A DNA stretch of 64,000 nt, from the NCBI RefSeq assembly GCF_019973775.1, contig NZ_AP025032.1, positions 558,001 through 622,000 on the forward strand, read 5' to 3'. This document shows, in pieces, positions 18,161 to 27,931 of the stretch. The notes beneath the pieces are model-generated. The model did not search any database. It saw nothing but the letters and a program-made list of their open reading frames with translations, and had not been told where the DNA came from. Both the position numbers and the translations under genes were made by a program. Positions within the stretch are counted from its first letter, which is position 1. Each line of letters starts with the position of its first letter. This DNA is from Aureimonas sp. SA4125. Lineage in GTDB: Bacteria > Pseudomonadota > Alphaproteobacteria > Rhizobiales > Rhizobiaceae.

Positions 18161-18513
18161 CCGCGAACCGCTCGGTGGCCTATCTTCTCCTCCTCGTCGC
18201 AGGTCTCCTGATCTGGAGTTCCGCCTTCATCTGGCTCTACGGCGCGTTGTCGGTAGGCTGCGCCTTCGGGTGGGAGCGGGTCGCCGTCGGTCCCGTCAGC
18301 CTGCAGCGTGCGGTGTTGCTCGGTCTGTGGATGACGCATCTCGCCGTCATCGCCGCTCTGCTTGCCTTTACCCATGGTCGGTTGAAGCAGCATCCCGGAC
18401 TGGCGTCCCTTGATGGGTTCTTTGCCGGAGCAACCTTCTGGGCAAGCGTCGTCGCTTTGGGCGTCACCTTCGTGAACTACGCGCCCATCCTCGCCCTTTC
18501 GACCTGTCTCTAA
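18157..18513 (+). CDS. Small membrane protein of a caa3-type oxidase locus (paralogue of 61096-61473)
   Basis: 118 residues with four predicted membrane helices (about 8-28, 45-65, 68-88, 95-115). It matches the small membrane protein next to the intact oxidase at 61096-61473 in layout: IWSSAFIWLYGALSVGCAF against IWALHFLFCYVVAAYDCAP, and a C-terminal ALGVTFVNYAPILALSTC against ALSFVAVTFGAMPALVFVDC. Its position immediately after an oxidase I/III tail is also the same. It is probably a subunit or assembly partner of the oxidase; with the oxidase gene lost it is an orphan. Promoter now likely absent or supplied by IS21. Confidence 0.65.
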   Translation: MTANRSVAYLLLLVAGLLIWSSAFIWLYGALSVGCAFGWERVAVGPVSLQRAVLLGLWMTHLAVIAALLAFTHGRLKQHPGLASLDGFFAGATFWASVVALGVTFVNYAPILALSTCL

Positions 18514-18514
18514 G

Positions 18515-18560
18515 GCGGGATGGCTTTTCTTCGAATCGCCGTCCCGCTTTGGTTCTTTGT
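18515..18560 (+). terminator. Rho-independent terminator
   Basis: Arms GCGGGATGGC (18515-18524) and GCCGTCCCGC (18538-18547) pair with a single G-T wobble around a 13-base loop, followed by TTTGGTTCTTTGTTT. It begins two bases after the stop of the small membrane protein. Confidence 0.7.
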
Positions 18561-18564
18561 TTCC

Positions 18565-18610
18565 GCATGATCTCTTTCCGAAAGCCGGAAGCCACCTTTC
18601 GGGATCATGC
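18565..18610. repeat. RIME-like intergenic palindrome
   Basis: GCATGATC (18565-18572) and GATCATGC (18603-18610) form outer arms, and CCGAAAG (18578-18584) with CTTTCGG (18596-18602) inner arms. From memory this pattern resembles the repeated intergenic mosaic palindromes of Rhizobium, Agrobacterium and relatives. I saw no other copy in this window. Confidence 0.5.
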
Positions 18611-19158
18611 GCTCCAGCGCGCGGTGGTCTTCGGAGAGAGCGCCGAGAGGAAATCGCGGGCCGTCTGGGCAGAGCGAAGAGCGCCCCTCACAGTCCAATC
18701 CCCATGATCGACAGCAAGAGGGAAGGTGCCGCAAGGCGAGGGGCGGCCACGCCACGCGCGCGATCGGAAGCCCCGCACCCGTCAGCGGATATAGGGGCGC
18801 CACCGCCAGACCGAGGCTCTGTGGCGCCGTCAGGGCAAGTCGGGACCTGTCATGCGGAAGCGATCGGCAACACCGAGATGTGGGAGGATCGCAGCAGGCC
18901 GGCGTCAGCACCACATGACTCGGCGCCCGCATTCCTCGCTCGGCTACCGCCCGGCGGCACCCAACACTGTGCCGTGTCCGGCTGCGCCATCCCAACGCGC
19001 TGCGCCGGCCACCTCGAACGCCGCCACCAGGACAAGCATGCATTCGGCTCGAACCGGACCACCTGTTGGGCGCGCTCCCATCGACCTGACGCACAGGGGC
19101 GCATTTCGCACTATCAGCAGATGCGTTGCCGAGCGCGTCATCTCGTCGAACCCGGATC
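18611..19158. other. Degenerate intergenic DNA with a transposase scrap
   Basis: About 550 bases with no full gene. Apart from the IS3-type tail at about 18900-19010 I see nothing interpretable. It separates the IS and oxidase scar from the LysR-MFS locus. Confidence 0.4.
18900..19010 (+). pseudogene. C-terminal scrap of an IS3-family transposase
   Basis: A short plus-strand frame reads RRPHSSLGYRPAAPNTV, the well-known C-terminal motif of IS3-family OrfB proteins (IS407-like subgroup: RPHSSLGYRPP). No DDE core is left upstream. It is unrelated to the two 1239-bp IS3 copies, whose tail reads RRHSALDFISP, so a different element once sat here. Confidence 0.65.
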
Positions 19159-20085
19159 TCATGCCACCTGCCCATGCTCGGCGAGGAAGTCGAGCAGCGC
19201 CCGGGCACGTGCCGGCAGGCTGGCGGACTGGCCGATGAAGACGGCGTGGAAGGCCTCCTCGTCGCCGGGATTGGCGTCTTCGAGCAGCGGCACCAGCCGC
19301 CCTTCGGCGAGGTCGTCGCGGATGGTGAAGGCGGCGAGGCGCGCCGGGCCGACGCCGGCGAGCGCCAGGCGCCGGATGCCTTCGCCGTCGCTCATCCGAA
19401 CGCGACCCACCGTCGGGAGCACGATGTCCTCGCCGTCGGTTGTCCGCAGCGGCCAACCCTTCACGGCACGGGCATAGCCGAAGCCGAGGCGGTCCTGCCG
19501 GTCGAGATCCTCGATCGTGCGGGGCAGGCCATGCCGCGCGATCCAGGTCGGCGCGGCGACGATCGTCATGCGCGTGCTTCCAAGTTTTCGCGCCATCAGG
19601 GCCGAGTTCGGCATCGGGCCGGCGCGGATGGCGATGTCGGTCCGGTCGCTGAGGAGATCCACGACGCGGTCGGTCTGGACGATGTCGAGTTCGATCTCGG
19701 GATGGAGCTCGAGGAAGCGCGGCAGGAGGGGCGCCAGGATGTGGCTGATATAGGAAGTGCTGGAATTGAGGCGCACGCGGCCCGCCGGGCGCTCGCCGGC
19801 GCCGGCCGAGCGCTCGGCATCGCCGAGATCGGCGAGGATCGCGACGGAGCGCTCGTAGAAGGCCTGGCCCTCCGGCGTGAGCTGGAAGCGCCGCGTCGTG
19901 CGGTGGACGAGCCGCGTGCCGAGCCGTGCCTCCAGACGGGCCACGAGCTTCGACACCGCCGAGGCCGAGACGTTCGAGGCGCGGGCGGCTGCGGAAAAGC
20001 CGCCGCGCTCCACCACGCGGGCAAAGACCTCCATCTCGGCAAAACGGTTGACGTCGGTACGCGGCATTGGTGACGTGAACTCCAA
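19159..20085 (-). CDS. LysR-family transcriptional regulator
   Basis: 308 residues; ATG 20067 (MPRTDVNRFAEMEV) is an alternative start nearer the helix-turn-helix. The HTH is typical (FSAAARASNVSASAVSKLVA, LVHRTTRRFQLTPEG), followed by the periplasmic-binding-like effector domain from about residue 95. It diverges from the MFS exporter gene at 20168 with only 82 bp between, the classical arrangement for a LysR controlling its neighbour. The ligand is unknown. Confidence 0.92.
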   Translation of the reverse strand: MEFTSPMPRTDVNRFAEMEVFARVVERGGFSAAARASNVSASAVSKLVARLEARLGTRLVHRTTRRFQLTPEGQAFYERSVAILADLGDAERSAGAGERPAGRVRLNSSTSYISHILAPLLPRFLELHPEIELDIVQTDRVVDLLSDRTDIAIRAGPMPNSALMARKLGSTRMTIVAAPTWIARHGLPRTIEDLDRQDRLGFGYARAVKGWPLRTTDGEDIVLPTVGRVRMSDGEGIRRLALAGVGPARLAAFTIRDDLAEGRLVPLLEDANPGDEEAFHAVFIGQSASLPARARALLDFLAEHGQVA

Positions 20086-20167
20086 AGTGATGTTCCCACA
20101 GGCAGTCTACTTCATCGCGCCGCGATCCGTCATCTCAGGAGCCTGTTCCCACCGGAAGGCTCTTTCC

Positions 20168-21397
20168 ATGCCCCTTGCTCTCTACGCCCTCACCGCCGGC
20201 GCCTTCGGCATCGGCGTCACCGAATTCGTCATCATGGGCCTGCTGCTCGATGTCGGCGCCGATCTCGGCGTCTCGACGAGCGCAGCCGGCTTCCTCATTT
20301 CCGGCTATGCCATCGGCGTCGTGATCGGCGCGCCGCTCCTCACCGTGCTGACGTCGCGCTGGCCGCGGAAGACCGTGCTGCTGGCGCTGATGGGCATCTT
20401 CATCGCCGGCAATCTCGCCTGCGCGCTCGCCCCGACCTATGGCTTGCTGATGGCGGCCCGCGTGCTGACCGCCTTTGCCCACGGCACCTTCTTCGGCGTC
20501 GGCGCGGTGGTCGCGACGCGCCTCGTGCCCGCGGACAAAAAGGCGTCCGCCATCGCGCTGATGTTCACCGGCCTCACCGTCGCCAACATCCTCGGCGTGC
20601 CGCTCGGCACCTGGCTCGGCCAGAGTGCCGGCTGGCGCTCGACCTTCTGGGCGGTGACTGTCGTCGGCGTCGCGGCGCTCGCCGTCGTCGCCTGGGCCGT
20701 GCCGCGGGACGGCAAGCCCGAGCAGGCCGACGACTGGCGCGCCGACCTCAGGGCGCTCGGCCGCCGCCCGGTGCTGCTCGGCCTCCTCACCACCGTGCTC
20801 GGCTATGCCGGTGTCTTTGCCGTCTTCACCTACATCGCGCCGCTGTTGACCCAAATCACCGGCCTCAGTGAGGCGGCGATCTCGCCGATCCTGCTTCTGT
20901 TCGGCGGTGGGCTCGTCGTCGGCAATCTCCTCGGCGGCAGGCTCGCCGACCGGGCGCTGGTGCCGGCGATGATCGGCAGCCTCGTCGCGCTCACCCTGGT
21001 GCTCATCGTCATGGGTCCGGCGCTGCACGGCACCTGGACGGCGCTCGTGGCCGTGGCGCTTCTCGGCGCCGCCGCCTTCTCCACCGTGCCGCCGCTCCAG
21101 GTGTGGGTGCTGTCCAAGGCCGAGGGCGCCGGCGAGAGCCTTGCCTCCTCCTTCAACATCGCCGCCTTCAACCTCGGCAATGCGCTGGGGGCGCTCGCCG
21201 GCGGTCTCGTGATCGACCGCGGGCCGGGCTTGGCTTTCGTGACCTGGACCGCCGCGCTGTTCCCGCTCGCCGCGCTGGCGGTGGCGATCCTCGCCGTGCG
21301 GCTCGACCGCCAGAGGCCCGCCGACAGTGCGGCTGCACTCGATCGCCGCTCTGGTGCCGCCGTTGCTTGCGCCGCTAACTTGGAGGCCGCCCGATGA
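20168..21397 (+). CDS. MFS transporter, DHA1 (AraJ/YdhP-like) family
   Basis: 409 residues with twelve predicted membrane helices. The DHA1-type start is clear (ALYALTAGAFGIGVTEFVIMG) and the loop 2-3 signature reads TVLTSRWPRKTVLLALMG. Members are proton-driven exporters of small molecules or drugs at the inner membrane. I chose ATG 20168; the upstream open frame overlaps the divergent promoter and lacks helices. It overlaps the SGNH hydrolase gene by four bases, so export, hydrolysis and reduction genes form one operon under the divergent LysR. Confidence 0.9.
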   Translation: MPLALYALTAGAFGIGVTEFVIMGLLLDVGADLGVSTSAAGFLISGYAIGVVIGAPLLTVLTSRWPRKTVLLALMGIFIAGNLACALAPTYGLLMAARVLTAFAHGTFFGVGAVVATRLVPADKKASAIALMFTGLTVANILGVPLGTWLGQSAGWRSTFWAVTVVGVAALAVVAWAVPRDGKPEQADDWRADLRALGRRPVLLGLLTTVLGYAGVFAVFTYIAPLLTQITGLSEAAISPILLLFGGGLVVGNLLGGRLADRALVPAMIGSLVALTLVLIVMGPALHGTWTALVAVALLGAAAFSTVPPLQVWVLSKAEGAGESLASSFNIAAFNLGNALGALAGGLVIDRGPGLAFVTWTAALFPLAALAVAILAVRLDRQRPADSAAALDRRSGAAVACAANLEAAR

Positions 21398-22649
21398 CGA
21401 CGCCTCCCACCCCGAGCGCCGCTGCCGCCGGCCTTGCCGCCGCCATCCTCCTCGCCAGCCCCCTGCCGTCGTCGGCCGGCGACTGGGTCCCCGCCTGGAT
21501 GGCGAGCCCGCAGCCGGTCTGGAGCAGCGACTTTCTGTTCCCGACCGACGTGCCGGCGACGCTGAAGAACCGCACCCTCCGGCAGGTCGCCCGGATCGGC
21601 ATCGGCGGCAGCGCCGTCCGCATCCGCCTGTCCAACGATGATGGGCGCAGCGCCGTGCGGATCGCTGCGGCGCATCTCGCCCGGTCGACGGGCGGGATGG
21701 CGATCGAGGCCGCCAGCGACCGTGCGCTGACCTTCGACGGAGCGAGAGAGGGGACGATCCTGCCGGGCGCGTCGCTCCTCAGCGATCCCGTCGACATGGC
21801 GGTTTCGGCCGGCGAAGACCTGGCGGTCAGCCTGTACTTCGCCGAGGAGACGTCGATCGAGACGTTCCACTGGGACGGCAGGGCCGAGTCCCGGCTGGTC
21901 GACGGCCCTCATGTCTCCGACGCCGAGCTTCCGCCGGGCGAGACGGTGACGCAGCGCCTTTTCCTGTCGGACATCCTCGTCGATACGCCGGAGGCAAAGG
22001 GCACGGTCGTCGTCCTCGGCGATTCGATCACCGACGGCGCCGGCGCGACGCTCGGCGCCGACACCCGCTGGCCGGACTTTCTCGCCACCCGCGCCGCCCC
22101 CCGCGGCATCGCCGTCGTCAATGCCGGCATTTCCGGTGCGCGCCTCCTCTCCGACCGCATGGGCACCAACGCGCTCGCCCGCCTCGACCGCGACGTCCTC
22201 GCCCAGCCCAAAATCGGCGCGTTGATCCTGATGCTCGGGATCAACGACATCGCCTGGCCCGGCACGCCCTTCGCGCCGGACGAGCCGCCGATGACGTTCG
22301 AGCGCCTCACCGCCGGCTACCGCCAGATCACCGCCCGGGCCCGCGCCAATGGCATCAGGATCGTCGGCGCGACGCTGACGCCGTTTGCCGGCGCCCTTCC
22401 CGGAACGCCGCTGGAGGCCACCTATCACAGCGCGGCGAAGGATTTTCTTCGCCAACGCATCAACGACTGGATCCGCACGAGCCGAACCTTCGACGCCGTC
22501 ATCGACGTCGATCGTCTGCTCGTCGACCCGGCCGACCCGATGCGGCTTCGGCCGGCCTATGACAGCGGCGACCGCCTGCATCCCGGCGACGCCGGCAACA
22601 AGGCGATGGCGGACGCCGTCGACCTCGACACGATTTTTGGAGACTTGCC

Positions 22650-22653
<4 letters not shown>
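21394..22653 (+). CDS. Secreted SGNH/GDSL-family hydrolase
   Basis: 419 residues. Signal peptide residues 1-28 (AAGLAAAILLASPLPSSAGD). All SGNH blocks are present: GDSITDGAG (nucleophile Ser, about residue 211), the block II Gly in NAGISGARLLSD, GIND (Asn) near 288, and the Asp-His pair in SGDRLHPGDAGN near 395. The long N-terminal beta-rich part (residues 30-200) is common in extracellular esterases of this group. The substrate is probably an acetyl or acyl ester on a sugar or other small molecule, but this is not determined. ATGA overlaps join it to the MFS gene before it and the SDR gene after it. Confidence 0.88.
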
Positions 22654-23492
<839 letters not shown>

Positions 23493-23619
23493 GCGATCTC
23501 GCGGCCGATTTCGGCAAAGGACGAAGCGACCGTGGCAAAAAGCCCGTCCGAGACGGCCCCGAGCCCAACGACGGGTCTGGCATCGACCGTTCGCGGCGGC
23601 GTCTCCGTGGGATTGGCCC

Positions 23620-24381
23620 TCAGGGCAGCCTCGATCCGCCGCCGCCAGGACGATCCGGCGGCGACAGGGCCAAAAGCGCGCGGACATCCTCGGGCATAGT
23701 GCCGGGAGCGTCTCGCTTTGGCATGCCGGCGACGAAGGGGGCGAGCTGGGCTGACGCAATGGTGGCAACTCGCCGCAGCTCGGCGACCGGTGCCGCATGG
23801 TCATCGACCCTCAGATCGACACGCCGGTAGTCTTCCGCGCCTTGCACGACGATGCCGGCCGACTGGCGTCCCCGCTTGTCGCCGCCGGCCGCCTGAGCCG
23901 CTTCGAGGGCAAGGAGCAGCCGCTCCTCGAGTGGCGCGTCGAGGCTTTTCGTGAAGGCGCCTGCCATCGCCGCAAGAACCGCCTCGCCCGTCAGCATGTT
24001 GCCTTGAACGGCGTAGTTCTCGCCGAGGATCTGCCCGTGCCACGGCGTGCAGGCCGTGCCGGTGGCGGCTGCGGACCGCCCATGCGCGTCGACCACCCCG
24101 ACCTGCCGCAGATGCGCCTCGGGGTCGTCCGCGAGCGCATCCGCCAGGGCCTGCTCGGCGTCAGCCCCGGATTTCAGTGCGGCGAGGACGGCGACGGCAA
24201 TAGCCGGATTGACCCAGGATTGGGTGGAGACAGCGCCAACGCCCGGCGCGACATAAGGGCAGATTGCCCCCACGGCAGGAACGGCGGAGGCCACCCCGAC
24301 GCCGAGGTCGCCGCTGCGCGCGCAGCGTGCCACGATCGAAAACGTATTGACTTCGACAGACATCGGCACGTCCCGCTTCAT
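23620..24381 (-). CDS. DUF1028 family Ntn-hydrolase-like protein
   Basis: 253 residues from ATG 24381 (overlapping the upstream ATPase gene by four bases), or 247 from ATG 24363. The family signature is clear: NTFSIVARCARSGDLGVGVA, VAPGVGAVSTQSWVNPAIAV, QVGVVDAHGRSAAATGTACT and YAVQGNMLTGEAVLAAM. DUF1028 proteins have an Ntn-hydrolase fold; the activity is not settled, and gene context suggests amide or peptide-like substrates. As last gene of a Liv/Urt-type ABC operon it likely hydrolyses what the transporter imports. The C-terminal 30 residues are low-complexity. Confidence 0.85.
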   Translation of the reverse strand: MKRDVPMSVEVNTFSIVARCARSGDLGVGVASAVPAVGAICPYVAPGVGAVSTQSWVNPAIAVAVLAALKSGADAEQALADALADDPEAHLRQVGVVDAHGRSAAATGTACTPWHGQILGENYAVQGNMLTGEAVLAAMAGAFTKSLDAPLEERLLLALEAAQAAGGDKRGRQSAGIVVQGAEDYRRVDLRVDDHAAPVAELRRVATIASAQLAPFVAGMPKRDAPGTMPEDVRALLALSPPDRPGGGGSRLP

Positions 24382-25133
24382 ATCTGGAGATGCTGGATGA
24401 GGTCGGCAGCGGAGCCTTCGTCGGTCCGTCCGCTCGCCACGATCGCACCGATCTTGAGGATCGCGTAGCGGTCGGCGACGCGCAGGGCGAAGGGCAGGTT
24501 CTGTTCGACAATCAGTATCGACATTGCGTGGCGCTCCTTGGTGCGCTTCAGCACCTCGGCCATCTTCGAAACCATGGTCGGCTGTAGCCCCTCGGAGATT
24601 TCGTCGATCAGCATGATCTTCGGCCGCGCGACGAGGGCGCGCGACAGGAGCAGCATCTTCTGTTCGCCGCCGCTCAACGTTCCCGCGCGCTGCTGGAACC
24701 GCTTGGTGATGACGGGAAACGCCTCCTCGATTTCGGAGACGCGCTCGTCCAGCATGCGGTCGACAGGCACTCCGAGGCGAAGATTGTCCGCGACTGTCAG
24801 ATCCTGAAAGATCGTGAATTCCTGCGGGGTGTGCGAGATCGAGGCGCGTGCGTTGAGATGCGGGGCGCGATTGGTGATGTCTGCGCCTTCGTAGATCACC
24901 TTCCCCGCGCGCGCGCGCACGAAGCCCATGATGGTCCGCAGCAAGGTCGACTTGCCCATGCCGTTCTTGCCCAGCACCGCGACGATCTCCCCGGCATCGA
25001 TCCGGATCGAAACGTCGCGCACCACCATTGCCGCGCCGTAGCCGCTGGTCAGGGCCTCAACGGCAAGTCGCGGCGTCTGGGATGGGGGCGCCGGCGATCT
25101 CGGCCCTGGTGGCATCGCGGCATGGGCGGTCAC
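24378..25133 (-). CDS. livF: ABC transporter ATP-binding protein, LivF/UrtE type
   Basis: 251 residues from a GTG start that overlaps the upstream stop. Walker A GKNGMGKST, Q-loop region TPQEF, signature LSGGEQKMLLL and Walker B IMLIDEISEGLQP, in which the usual DEP reads DEI. This is the second ATPase of a branched-chain-amino-acid/urea/amide-type importer and pairs with the ATPase fused to the permease in the preceding gene. An N-terminal extension of about 22 residues rich in Pro (PPGPRSPAPPSQ) precedes the domain. Confidence 0.9.
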   Translation of the reverse strand: MTAHAAMPPGPRSPAPPSQTPRLAVEALTSGYGAAMVVRDVSIRIDAGEIVAVLGKNGMGKSTLLRTIMGFVRARAGKVIYEGADITNRAPHLNARASISHTPQEFTIFQDLTVADNLRLGVPVDRMLDERVSEIEEAFPVITKRFQQRAGTLSGGEQKMLLLSRALVARPKIMLIDEISEGLQPTMVSKMAEVLKRTKERHAMSILIVEQNLPFALRVADRYAILKIGAIVASGRTDEGSAADLIQHLQI

Positions 25134-26962
25134 GACGCGGGCTCCAACTCATGCCCGGCATAGACGGACTTTACGAGATCTGACGAGACAACCTCTTCCA
25201 CCGTGCCGTCGAGCAGCATTCGGCCCTGATGAAGAACAACGACGCGCTCACTGATGTCGCGCACGAAATCGAGATCGTGCTCGATCAGGAAGATGCAGAG
25301 GCCGAACTCGCTGGAAAGCCGGGTAAGGACTGCGCCGATCGCGGTGCGCTCGCTCTTCGTCAGCCCCGCGGTTGGCTCGTCGAGGAGAAGAACCGTCGGC
25401 TCCGTCGCCAGCACCATGGCCAATTCCAGGCCGCGTTTCATGCCGTGGGACAAATAGCGCGTCTCGGTCTCCAGAATCGCGTCGAGTCCGGTCGCCCGAA
25501 GGATGTCCAGGGCCGGGGCCGGCAGGCGAAGCTCAGAGCGCCGGGTGAAGAGACTCGCGCCGTCGACGCGGTAGCGGGCGAGCATCAGGCAATCGGCGAT
25601 CGTCAACGTGTCGAACAGGCTTGTGTTCTGGAAGCTTCGCCCGACGCCGAGTGCAACAATCCGCTGCGGCGACAGGCGGCCGATGTCCACGCCGTCGATC
25701 TCGATCGTCCCTCCGCTCCGCTCCATGCCGTTGCTGATGCAGCGCATCAGGGTCGTCTTGCCGGCCCCGTTCGGTCCCACGACGCTGAGGAGCTGGTGGC
25801 GTTGCCCCACGACGTCGATTCCGTCGAGGACCTTCAGGCTGCCGTAGCGGCGCGTCAGTCCGGCGATGCGGATCGGCGGCGCGGCGGTCTGCGCGTTCGC
25901 GCTGTCGCGGGAGCGCGGCGTCGGCGCGGCGACAAGGCGAAGCGTTTCGCCAGTCCGCTCTGCCTCACCGATCTTGCGCCCCGTCAGTCTGTGCCAAGCC
26001 TTCGAAACCAGCGGCGCAAGGCCGTTCGGCAGGAAGATGATGACAGCGACAAAGGCCATTCCGACCAAGAGCTTCCACAGGAACGGCAGGCTTCCGGAAA
26101 GATAGGACGTCGTCACGTCGATGCCGAGGGTGCCAAGCACTGGGCCCAGTATCGTCGCGCGACCGCCGAGGGCGACCCAGATCAGGAGTTCGGTACCCAG
26201 AAGAAAGCCCGCGAGCTCCGGCGCGACCACGTTGGTGAAGGCGGCGTAGCCGAAGCCGGCGACGGCCGCGACGGCCGCGCAAGCCATCGTCAGAACGATC
26301 TTCACCCGCGAAACGGGAATGCCGAGATAGGCCGCACGGTCCTCGTTTTCCCGAATGGCGATCAGGATGCGCCCGAAATCGCTGCGCACGAACAGCCAGC
26401 CCAGGAATGTCACCACGACCAGGAAGACGCCGGCGATCCAGAACCAGATGTCGATGGTCCAGTAGTAGGTGGGAAAGCCGGAAAGGCCGCTGCTCGAGCC
26501 CGTATAGCGACCGCCGGAGAAGATCACCTGCACGATCACGATCGGCAGCGCCAGCGTCATGATGGAGGAATAGAGCGGCGAGGCCCCGTGATAGAAGGAG
26601 AGCCAGCCGACGAGGCCGGCCACAGCCAAGGCGGCAACGACGGCGACGACAAGCGCGACGATCGCCCAGCCCGGACCGAAGCCGTAATGGGTGAAGACGA
26701 GCGCGCAGGCATAGGCCCCGATGCCGAAGAAGGCGGACTGGCCGAAGGTGAGGATGCCGGTATAGCCCCAAAGGAGATCGACCGTCATGGCCAGCGCGGC
26801 AAGGAAAAGCGCCCGGATGAGGATGTTGGTCGCGTAGGTGTCGAGAAAGATCGGAGCGAGGGCGACGAGCAAGAGGGCTGCGCCAGAACCCATCGCGGCA
26901 CGGCGCAGAGGTGTCGCAAAGGGTCCCTTTCGGATCGAGGGCGCGGGCGTCGGCTTAGCCAC
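25130..26962 (-). CDS. ABC transporter fused permease and ATPase, LivM-LivG type
   Basis: 610 residues, GTG start inside the end of the LivH gene. Residues about 1-325 are a LivM-type permease with 8-10 membrane helices (LLWGYTGILTFGQSAFFGIG, the conserved early loop; ENEDRAAYLGIPVSRVK, the EAA-like coupling loop). After a 40-residue linker, residues about 365-610 are a LivG-type ATPase: GPNGAGKTT, signature LSHGMKRGLELAM and LLLDEPTAGL. The LSHG form of the signature resembles UrtD of urea transporters. LivM and LivG are usually separate; the fusion fixes a 1:1 ratio. Confidence 0.9.
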   Translation of the reverse strand: MAKPTPAPSIRKGPFATPLRRAAMGSGAALLLVALAPIFLDTYATNILIRALFLAALAMTVDLLWGYTGILTFGQSAFFGIGAYACALVFTHYGFGPGWAIVALVVAVVAALAVAGLVGWLSFYHGASPLYSSIMTLALPIVIVQVIFSGGRYTGSSSGLSGFPTYYWTIDIWFWIAGVFLVVVTFLGWLFVRSDFGRILIAIRENEDRAAYLGIPVSRVKIVLTMACAAVAAVAGFGYAAFTNVVAPELAGFLLGTELLIWVALGGRATILGPVLGTLGIDVTTSYLSGSLPFLWKLLVGMAFVAVIIFLPNGLAPLVSKAWHRLTGRKIGEAERTGETLRLVAAPTPRSRDSANAQTAAPPIRIAGLTRRYGSLKVLDGIDVVGQRHQLLSVVGPNGAGKTTLMRCISNGMERSGGTIEIDGVDIGRLSPQRIVALGVGRSFQNTSLFDTLTIADCLMLARYRVDGASLFTRRSELRLPAPALDILRATGLDAILETETRYLSHGMKRGLELAMVLATEPTVLLLDEPTAGLTKSERTAIGAVLTRLSSEFGLCIFLIEHDLDFVRDISERVVVLHQGRMLLDGTVEEVVSSDLVKSVYAGHELEPAS

Positions 26963-27791
26963 GGGACAGACCCCTCGGATTGATCCGCAAGATGAGCGCG
27001 GCCAGAACGACGATCGTCAGTCCGCCGATGATCGGGCTGACATAGGTGCTGACGATCACCTGAGCCCCGCCAAGCAGCAGCGAGGCGACCATCAGGCCGG
27101 GAATGGCGACGCCCGAGACCAGGACGAGCATGAAGGAATTGATGAGCCAGGGCAGGCCCATGTTGGGGTCGACCGACAAGAGCGGCGTGATGAGGGCACC
27201 GGCCGCGCAGGCAAGGCCCGCGCCAAGGCCAAACGTCACCGCCCGGACCCGCACGCTGTCTATGCCGAGACCACAGGCAAGATCCTCGTTCATAATCACG
27301 GCGCGGGCGTTGAGCCCGAAGCGCGTGAGATAGAGAAGCGCCGTGAGGGCTCCGCCGAGGACAAGCGACAAAGCCAGGAGCACGAGTCGCCACGCCGAAT
27401 AGGACACGTCGAAAAATGCGACCGCTCCACTGACGGGACTGTCGGCGAACTGCACCTCGCGGCCGAAGGCGAGGGTGATGAGCTGGCCGATGACGATGCC
27501 GAGTCCCCACGTGGCCAGAATGGCATCAAGCGGGCGCGAGTAGAGCGGGCGCACGAAAAGGCGCTCGACGACGAGGCCGAGCAGAACGCCGACGACCAAT
27601 GCTGCCGGCGCTGCGAACCAGGGACTGAGACCCGCATCGGTCACGAGAAAGGCGGTGTAGCCGCCGACGGTCAGGAACGCGCCATGCGCGAAGTTGATCA
27701 GCTTCATAACGCCAAGGATCAGCATTAGGCCCGCCGACACCGTGAACAGCATCGCCGCGGTCGTGACGACGTCGAGCAGGAGCGTGGTCAT
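26955..27791 (-). CDS. livH: ABC transporter permease, LivH type
   Basis: 278 residues from ATG 27791; upstream codons to 27860 are charged and unlike the family. Eight or so membrane helices, with family motifs LMLILGVMKLINFAHGAFLTVGGY near the start and MNEDLACGLGIDSVRVRAVTF (coupling loop). It forms the inner-membrane channel with the fused LivM part encoded next. The 140-bp gap upstream separates it from the binding-protein gene. Confidence 0.9.
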   Translation of the reverse strand: MTTLLLDVVTTAAMLFTVSAGLMLILGVMKLINFAHGAFLTVGGYTAFLVTDAGLSPWFAAPAALVVGVLLGLVVERLFVRPLYSRPLDAILATWGLGIVIGQLITLAFGREVQFADSPVSGAVAFFDVSYSAWRLVLLALSLVLGGALTALLYLTRFGLNARAVIMNEDLACGLGIDSVRVRAVTFGLGAGLACAAGALITPLLSVDPNMGLPWLINSFMLVLVSGVAIPGLMVASLLLGGAQVIVSTYVSPIIGGLTIVVLAALILRINPRGLSRG

Positions 27792-27931
27792 GGTCAGCCT
27801 TCGCGGGAAGAGGGAGGACTTCGAGGCCAGGGGAGGTCTGGATCGAACATCGAGGCGCATCCGGATCGGAAACGGCCCCGATCCGAACGCATGGCCGAAA
27901 GCTTGGTGTCAGCCTTCCGGCGGCAGGCAGG

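Noticed and set aside
25229..26983. A 584-codon plus-strand frame
   Set aside because: Antisense to the fused LivM-LivG gene, with no domain content.
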